Source: Nymphaea colorata
Lineage: Eukaryota > Streptophyta > Magnoliopsida > Nymphaeales > Nymphaeaceae
DNA length: 64,000 nt
Direction of reading: 5' to 3'
NCBI RefSeq assembly: GCF_008831285.2
Contig: NC_045145.1
Span: 11,842,802 to 11,906,801, forward strand
Shown: piece by piece, positions 57,063-64,000 of the stretch
Position numbering within the stretch: the stretch's first letter is position 1
Layout: the number at the start of each line of letters is the position of its first letter
Program-made: the position numbers and the translations under genes
The notes under the pieces: model-generated
The model's input: only the letters and a program-made list of their open reading frames with translations
Databases searched by the model: none
Told to the model about the DNA's origin: nothing

Positions 57063-59564
57063 AGTCACACCCCAATACTTTGACCCCCAAATAATTTTTT
57101 TTTGTTAAAAACATAAAACATTGAAGTGCGACGACACAATAATTCAGAAGGAAATGAGCTATACAACTCAAAGACAGCGGGGCAACTTTCCATTATATGA
57201 TAAATTTTGTCCATACAAAATCATATCATATTTTCCAAATAATACTTATGACAAAAATGCTTCAAACCACAACATTGATGTCTTACAAAAACAAGACATC
57301 AATAAGACCAAAACATCACGCGCCGACACTACAATAGACCCAAAACCTCCCCAGTAGGATGTGAGTAGAGTCATCTGATCAACCTGTTGCTTCGAGTCTG
57401 CCAAAACCTGAAAAAGAAAAACAACTAAAGGCTTAGCCTTCGCAGTATGGCAACAAACCAGATAAATCCCTAACCCCCATAGGTAAGGGCTCAAATCTGA
57501 GATATAACAATTACTAAGGCAAATCATTATCATGTTGTGATAGGGCATACAATCATGTAACGTGTCAAGAAGGCCCCTCACATATACCATGACATGTAAA
57601 GGTCACTCAATGGCCACAGTAAACACATTTAACAATCACATTCTTTTCATTTACATTAGCTTTAGTGAATTGACAGTTCTTTTGGGTGCAAACATAGACA
57701 CGTGCACACCACGGGTGACCTACAGTCGGAAGACAACCCCCGTGGTGGCCCGAAACGATATGGATCCATTCAGCATTCATGCTGCAATGGATGAGCAATC
57801 ATCCATGGATGTGTGAATTCCAAGGAGAGTTGTTCAGCCTTCCCTAAGATACCCAGTTTGGGATGGCGGGAGCCCAACGCTCCAAGCACATCACACAATG
57901 GTACCCTGGGGCGTTGCACCGCCTGTGCTCCGAGCAGGCGAGACCAGTGGTGAAAGCAAAACTTCTCCCAAACGCATAGTCACAACCCACTGGCTTCTCA
58001 TCTTTTATTTTTTCTTACTTATCATTATGAAAGTACATCCACAATATGACCAGCTAGCTCATGAGGTTGCTTCACTTTGCAAGTGCACTCATGCCTCCAA
58101 TTGCCTCCACGCGAGGGCTACACATATAGCTAACATTCTTAGCTAGCCGTCATAACATTGCGGGTACAACTACCCTTCAATTTCATTCATTTGCATTCAT
58201 GCCCACGAAATTGCATGTACAACATTCACATTAGTCACACATATCAATCACATCTTTCAAAACTTAGCCAAACCACGGAGAGTAGTCTCGATCCGTGATT
58301 AGCTCGTAGCTGTCCTAGACAATTATCATTTTAGGATGCTTTCTAATTCACAATTTGAGTCGATGAGATATTCAACTCGATACCACACCTCATCTATCAT
58401 AAGCAATTATCATTGCTAGCATGCAAATGCAATTGTGTAGTAATTTTAAAAACAAAACTTATTAAATAAGCATTCAATTCTCACGCATACATTTATTCAA
58501 TCACATCACAATCATAGGATCTAACAATCATGGAAACACACATTCAAAAATTGGCCCCAGGTAGGGATTTGCCTAGAATGTCGCCATACCTATCACGTGT
58601 CGTCCAAAACACCTCGAGCTTCGATTCTTATCGTTCAAGGTCTACTCGACGTGCCTGGTGTACCTGCAAACATAATCAAGCAATAAGATTTTACTCGTTT
58701 CACTTTATAATCTATACAAATATGAAATATAATCACTAAAGCAAAGGTCATCGTCTCACAAGGGTGTCGACAGTTAGTATCGACTTAAAGCCCTCTAATA
58801 GGCCTTTTCCCAACTTTTTGAGGTTGTAACCAAACATCTTGATCTAACCTCAAAGCCTCGATCAATCTATCACTAATACATTTCTCACTTGCTTTCCTTA
58901 GTTGAGGCATCTTTCCAATAATTACACCCAACTTACGTACTCTTTTCCAACTAACAACACAATAAGCATATTGACAACATCATGTGCCATGTGTTCGCAG
59001 CAATGGTTCTAAGCCTTCTCCACAAAATCAGAATCTCTATCATGTTTCCTAATTGCTTCAAATATTAACTCATCATGCTAAAAAGATCATTTTAGCATGG
59101 ATCATCGCCCCTTCAAAATAGTCTTAGACATTCCCTAAAAAGCAAAGTCACTAGCATGCATTCTAAATCATCAAATCTTAAGTCTAGCATGCTCAATCAA
59201 TAATCATACATGCGCTAACATAAAATATTAAACAACTTAGGCTCGATTAGACGTCGCTCACTACAATCTTAGAGTTCGAACTGTCGTAGTGTTTCCGGCA
59301 GACACCCAAGTGTTTGACTAAGTGCCAATGCCAATGATTGCTTGTTACCGTCGCCAACAACACGACCCAATTGCTGGTAGGAGGATGATGATGGACTTCC
59401 TTAGCTGAAATCCAACTGAACAACAGTAAATATGATGAAAATTAGCGAAAGGGAGATGAAAAGAGAGGTCTGTCGTGAGAAGGAGGCAGGCTGTGAGATA
59501 GGTGGTGATTCGGTTGAGGGAGACATACTCACAAGATAAGGGCAGCAATGGGGAGACAGACAGA

Positions 59565-59602
<38 letters not shown>

Positions 59603-60204
59603 CAGAGAGGGGGAGAGAGAGAGAGAGAGTTTGGACAAGGGGGAGAGGCAAGAGAGTGGCAGAGGAAGAAACGTAAGAGAAGGCGTGTGACGGTGTGAGG
59701 AAGGTGATGAAAGAGTTTGGGCAGAGGGGAGAGTGTGCGAGAGAGAGAGTGGAGGAAACAAGAGAGACAGGAAGAGAGCTCGAGCAGTGAGAGAGCGTGG
59801 GCAGAGGGGAAAACAACCAGAAAATGAGGAGAGGGAGAGATGCGATGCAGAGAAACGAGAGAGCGAGAGAGAATGCAGAGAAAGAGAGAGACGGGTAGAG
59901 AGAGGGCGTGTGTGAGGAGCGTGGGAGGAAGAGGTGAACTCGACAGGGAGAATCGGGACAGAGGGAGAGACGACAAAACAGCGAGAGAGGGAGGAGGAGA
60001 GAAGAAGGAAGAGACAGAGAGACAAACTGACTGCTTACCTATGAGCAACACCGTCGCCGCTGCCACCCTGGTTTACACTACGCCGCACGAACCAGCATCC
60101 GACGACAGGAAGACGACGCCGGAGAGCGGGCGTCGGGCCCTCTTCACGCGCTGGATTCTGGGTCCAGGTCTAGATCCCGACCTACCCAAATGAAAATCGG
60201 TACA
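57063..60204 (-). repeat. 5' LTR of gypsy element (3142 bp)
   Basis: It parallels 50501-52710 but is fuller, holding the segments deleted from the other copy. It ends AATCGGTACA. A GA-rich region with many GAGAGA runs lies at 59565-60015; the long arginine/glutamate- or serine/leucine-rich frames there are only translations of it. The 3-kb length matches the solo LTR at 42458-45502. Confidence 0.85.
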
Positions 60205-60322
60205 CACATACTCATGAAATTTTCAGAAACAAAGTTCGTATGCACCCTTGACATCCAGGAGACTTCTATCATCTAATCTGTTTCTCTTATTTAACTTGTA
60301 CTTCAGCCATGACCAACTTCTA

Positions 60323-60367
<45 letters not shown>

Positions 60368-60597
60368 ATCCATCACTGAGAGTTGACGATGGTTTGTTTA
60401 GTTTTGAATAACTTAGCATATCTAAAGAAGGAATGATGCATTTCCAACCTATATGTGTTAATTTTAGAAATATGTTTGATTAGCATCTCAGACCCTTCTG
60501 ATTGCTCAAATGTGCTTTAGCATGCTTCCACATATCATCTACTGAATCTGAACTAGTTTACTACTCGTCTTCATGGAAATATCTTGGTAATACTAAC
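60205..60597. other. stretch between gypsy and hAT elements
   Basis: It begins with the right TSD copy CACAT (60205-60209). It contains an (AT)n tract (60326-60365) and no gene. Confidence 0.5.
60326..60365. repeat. (AT)n microsatellite
   Basis: About 40 bp of alternating AT. Confidence 0.9.
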
Positions 60598-61794
60598 CTA
60601 TGTCACATAGGTGCGGGGAGCGGGTGCGGGTGCCGGTGTCAGAGCGGCACATTCCAAAAAATTTAGGTGTTGCAGTACAATGAGGGTAATTTAGTATTAT
60701 TATTACTATAGTATACACACACACACACATAACAAAATGGTCTATAAACAAAAAAAATATTACAAATTTACAACATCTACATTTGGTGCTAAGTAAAATA
60801 CTAAAATCTAAATCATTAAATGGTAAATGAGTAAATGTTTACAATACACTTCAAGTTCAAACATTCAATGCTAACAATCATTGTAGCAAAACAGATCAAA
60901 TTATGGACAAAACCCAGCAGAAATTAGTCATGAAAACATTCTAAGCAAGTAAACATTAAACAACAATACAACCATAGTTGCAGCAAAACAAAAAACTGAT
61001 CTAGCTGAAAAACATTAACACTTTAACCGTCAAACTCAAGCATGTATATTATACCATGAAAACATCAATCAAACAATTCTTCATTTCAGAAAATAATCAT
61101 TAAATTCTGAATATCACAAAAAAGAACCAAAAAACAATAAAACGCACCGCAAATATGAGCACTGCAAATATGAGCAAATGCCAAACAGAGTTGGGTGCAT
61201 TTTAAATTGAATGTAAGTATTAGGTGCATGAAAATAGAAATGTAACTTATTTTTAAAAATTTTAAATTGAATAAAATAATGGTCTTTTAGAATATAAGCA
61301 ATCTAACCATCCATTTTAAAGGACAAGCATTCTAAGGGCAGTTCATTATTAAAATTTTCGATTGAATAAAATAAAGTTTTTTTAAGGTAAGCAGTGTGGT
61401 TGAAGGACCGCAGACTGGTCATTCCTTTGTAGCCTTTCCTTTTAAAGAGAAAAGTTGGAAGCTTGAAAAAGAAAGAAACAAAGAGGAAATAAAATAAAGT
61501 TTTTCTTTTAAATATACATAGTCTAGTCGTCCTTTCAAAGGACAGCAGACTGGTTGTCCTTTAAAAAGGATGATTGTTGCACCTTTGATGGTCTACTTTT
61601 TTAAAAAGAGAGGAGCAAAGCTAAAAGTTTGAAAAAGAAAGAATGAGAGGAGGTCAAGGAAAAAGGAGAAATAAGGGTGAGAAAAAAGAAAAGAAAAAAG
61701 AAAAAAAATGGTGCGGCTTGGGTGCGTGTTGGAGCTGCACCATGTCGTGTTGACACGGGTGCTGGGTGCATTTTAAAGCACCCGTGTGACTTAG
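60598..61794. mobile_element. hAT-type element, copy D (1197 bp), GC-rich subtype
   Basis: The ends are CTATGTCACATAGGTGCGG and, as reverse complement of the right end, CTAAGTCACACGGGTGC. A perfect 8-bp TSD, ATACTAAC, flanks it (60590-60597 and 61795-61802). The left subterminal region repeats GGTGCGGG motifs, and the right one ends GCACCCGTGTGAC. The interior is AT-rich with an imperfect repeat of ACAGCAGACTGGT type (about 61410-61560). No transposase is seen. Confidence 0.85.
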
Positions 61795-61802
61795 ATACTA
61801 AC

Positions 61803-62320
61803 CACACACTTTTTCATATATTACATTCAAAAAAAAAACTCATACACACTTTCATGGCATCAATGAACATTTTACACACTTTCATGGCATCAATGAACAT
61901 TTATATTTTACCAAAAGGTAGTAGGCATGCGCCATGAAATTATGCATTGCATAAGTTTTAACATGACATTGGTACAAATAACATCATTCTTTGCTCAAAA
62001 ACATGTGCTTAACTTTGCATATTGTTGAATGCATCTATATATATTTTATTTCTCATGAATATGCATTTATATATCTTTATATACATATAAATATGCCAGA
62101 CATACAAGAACTACATGCAGCACTTAGGTCTAAATATTCCTATACAAAATCTGAAAAGAATCTGGTTCAACCTCCAGGTCTGCCTATTACAGCACATCTC
62201 CCGAACACCACAGCAGCTCACTCTAAACCCTTGCAACATATATTTATTTATATACATTTTCAGCTTATAACTTGTTCCTAATAAATTACATATATGTCAA
62301 CATACATTCCAGGTAGTGTT
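61803..62320. other. AT-rich stretch, no gene seen
   Basis: It contains a short tandem duplication (61847-61903) of ACACTTTCATGGCATCAATG plus AACATTT. Nothing else is supported. Confidence 0.4.
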
Positions 62321-62533
62321 TGATGGTTAGGGATTTAAGAATTGGAAATATATTTCTGGAAATATATTTCCTGGAATAAAAGAATGAGAAAAATATTTCT
62401 GATTCTCATTTTGATGTGTGTGTGATAACTAAGAATTATGTTTCCAGAAATATATTTCTGTGTTTGATGATACAGAAATATATTTCCAGAAATATATTTC
62501 TGTGTTTGATAATAAAGAAACATATTTCCAGAT
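62321..62533. repeat. AT-rich palindromic repeat cluster, MITE-like
   Basis: The palindromic phrase AGAAATATATTTCTG or near variants recurs about five times, and TGTGTTTGAT precedes two of them. The cluster can fold back on itself. It abuts the presumed donor of the ATG11-like exon at 62538. No TIR/TSD pair could be fixed. Confidence 0.5.
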
Positions 62534-62537
62534 TTAC

Positions 62538-63400
62538 ATAATCTTCAAATTTTTAACCAATTCATTGCTCCCTTCTAATTCCTTCAGGAGATGTGCCTCT
62601 GCAGCTTTGGCTCTTGCACCAGGCTCTTGAAACTCAGAACGTTGCCGAGAAATGTAACCCACTTTGTCAGCAAGAACCCGAATACAGACATGAAGTTCTG
62701 TACCAATGTCATCCTCGCTCTCATTGGCAGAGCTGAAATGAAATTCAGAAAAGTGCAAAAAAGAATCACTAACAGAATGTTATCATACAAAAGTACAGCA
62801 TGACACTGTTGCAGAAAAAGGAAAGCAGTCATGCTTAATGAATTTGCAGTCACCAATATGCAACGACAAGAATTACCCCAAACAATCATGTGGTATCTTC
62901 TACCTCATGGCTGTATGGTCTATGGAATTAAGTAGAAGAACTTTCAAAGTAGGCAAAATAAAAATTACACAACTTAAAAAACATTTTGAGGATCCTGAAA
63001 GAAAAGAACTGGAATAATACCATGAAAAGAAAAAAGAAAAGATAGACCAGATGCATCAACAGTTGCAAAGGGAAAATGATGGCCCCACTGAGCACTTTTA
63101 GTAGGTCCAATGAAAGAAGGGTTCTAGTTAACACACCTGAGATTCATCCAAGAGCTTCAAACTAACTTCAAGTTCTTTTCTGAACCCTAAATTTAACTTC
63201 CTCCAAAGCAGAGTTAAGCTTTGATTCAGTCTCGTTGTATTCATTTGATTTCTTTTCCAGTGCATCTCTAAGTTTTACAATTATTGCTTCTGCCACTTTG
63301 GAAGCCCTGTTGGATTGTTCAGTAGCATTAACTTCCTGAGAACCTGTCTCAAGTTGATCATCTATTTTCCCATTTGTGCCAATTTTTGTTTTTCCTAACT
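62538..63400 (-). pseudogene. ATG11: ATG11-like (autophagy scaffold) gene fragment, two exons
   Basis: Minus strand. The first segment (about 63400-63137) encodes coiled coil with SNRASKVAEAIIVKLRDALE and EKKSNEYNETESKLNSALEE, then (one frame over) RKELEVSLKLLDESQ, followed by a donor GTGTGT. The second (62732-62538) follows an acceptor TTTCATTTCAG and encodes SANESEDDIGTELHVCIRVL, ADKVGYISRQRSE and ELEGSNELVKNL. Both match remembered blocks near the C-terminus of plant ATG11, the FIP200-like scaffold that links the ATG1-ATG13 kinase complex to phagophores. Breaks: a frameshift within the first segment, a phase mismatch between the two, and an apparent missing exon between them. The C-terminal ATG11 exons are not found. 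A decayed paralogue is likely; a real gene with assembly errors is possible. Confidence 0.6.
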
Positions 63401-64000
63401 CCCATGTTATAAATCACTTCAATCCAAGGACATGAACAACCCAGCCAAAACTTTTCCAAATAAAAAGATATAAGGGCATAAAGCCATTTCTTAGGCTCTG
63501 TATGCATGGGGGCTTCAACTTCAATATCACCAAATTGCATACTTCCTTCTCTATGAAGGCAGAAGCACACAAAAGGCTAAAAATTCAAAGCATAGCACAT
63601 CAAGGAGAAGTGTGCGCGTGCCAAAAACACCTATGCAGAAGCATTTGTAACAACATGATAGAATACAGGTCAAGGGAGAAAAAAGATCATCTAATGCTAT
63701 TGCTACCTGAGGCAGTATTGGCATCACATAGAATAGAGATTGAGCTTGGTAAACAATATGCAACGTAAAGGCTCCATAGATCATGATTCATATTAGATTA
63801 TGGAATTTGAGATCAAGAGAAAGTAGTTTTCAAGAATTAACAGAAGGCATATCTGGGAACATACAACCTTCATACTGAAACATGTGAATCCTTCAAAACA
63901 AAACCAAACAGAACCAGATAAAGTGCACTATAGCATCCAATATGTGAAGCTCTGAATAAATGATCCAAAATCGTAAAAAAAAAACTGTGAAGTGTAAAGT
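63401..64000. other. right end of window, no exon recognised
   Basis: Upstream exons of the ATG11-like gene would lie here or beyond on the minus strand. No coding segment can be identified with confidence. Confidence 0.35.

Larger units (their letters stand above)
50501..60204 (-). mobile_element. Ty3/gypsy retrotransposon (chromovirus-like), internally deleted
   Basis: Minus-strand element with TSD CACAT, unequal LTRs (2210 and 3142 bp), a tRNA-Met primer site at 57047-57058, gag, aspartic protease and RT. An abrupt jump then leads to the integrase C-terminus with a GPY/F-type segment (RFIEPFEILKKVGEVVYKLA) and a chromodomain-like end (STWELEDDM). The integrase-after-RT order makes it gypsy, and the VSMLRKYVPDP context fits the Tekay/Del chromovirus group. 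RNase H and the integrase core are absent. A hAT element is nested at 53466-54417. It is incapable of autonomous movement. Confidence 0.88.

Overview
The window is nuclear DNA of a flowering plant. This follows from spliced genes with GT-AG introns, plant-type Ty1/copia and Ty3/gypsy retrotransposons primed at initiator tRNA-Met sites, hAT- and Harbinger-type non-autonomous elements, and a scrap of plastid DNA carrying the 3' exon of trnG-UCC. I cannot name the species. Most of the 64 kb is transposable-element sequence. The only gene that looks intact is a p24-family (emp24/gp25L/p24, GOLD-domain) cargo-receptor gene on the + strand, with four coding exons between 13526 and 31380 that encode 219 residues.

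Layout. 1-8515 is AT-rich, with two degenerate minisatellites sharing a GAGATAA core (1850-2605 and 6720-7545). They bracket a decayed minus-strand coding region (5716-6705) that resembles a plant-mobile-domain transposon protein. Two MITE-like elements lie at 3511-3674 and 7553-7990. 8521-13160 is one non-autonomous LTR element in tandem-multimer form: four ~0.7 kb LTRs alternate with three ~0.6 kb internal regions inside a single 5-bp target-site duplication (TSD). It ends ~365 bp upstream of the p24 start codon. The third p24 intron (14107-30450, 16.3 kb) holds a Harbinger-type element with a gene-like first exon, a hAT MITE, and a 4.7 kb copia element. The 3' LTR of that copia element is a chimera: one partial LTR, a 305-bp piece of the internal region of the multimeric element, and a second nearly full LTR.

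31381-40103 holds a strongly decayed copia element (PBS at 33960) broken by a hAT MITE and a CACTA-like end, a nuclear plastid insertion (about 38200-38405), and two exons of a dead alpha-galactosidase gene. 40104-48345 is a young copia element on the minus strand (164-bp LTRs with two differences, TSD GTTGT). A 3.0 kb solo gypsy LTR (42458-45502, TSD AGATC) splits its integrase. 50501-60204 is a minus-strand chromovirus-like Ty3/gypsy element (TSD CACAT) of the same LTR family. It has a large internal deletion, unequal LTRs and a nested hAT element. 60598-61794 is a fourth member of that hAT family. 62538 to about 63400 holds two minus-strand exons of an ATG11-like autophagy gene that appears broken.

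How the parts relate. The p24 gene is the host locus. Around and inside it the window records layered insertions that can be ordered by nesting and TSDs. The two observations most worth a second look are the tandem four-LTR element and the RNA-level chimera it seems to have formed with the copia element 13 kb away. All coordinates were read by eye and no database search was run.
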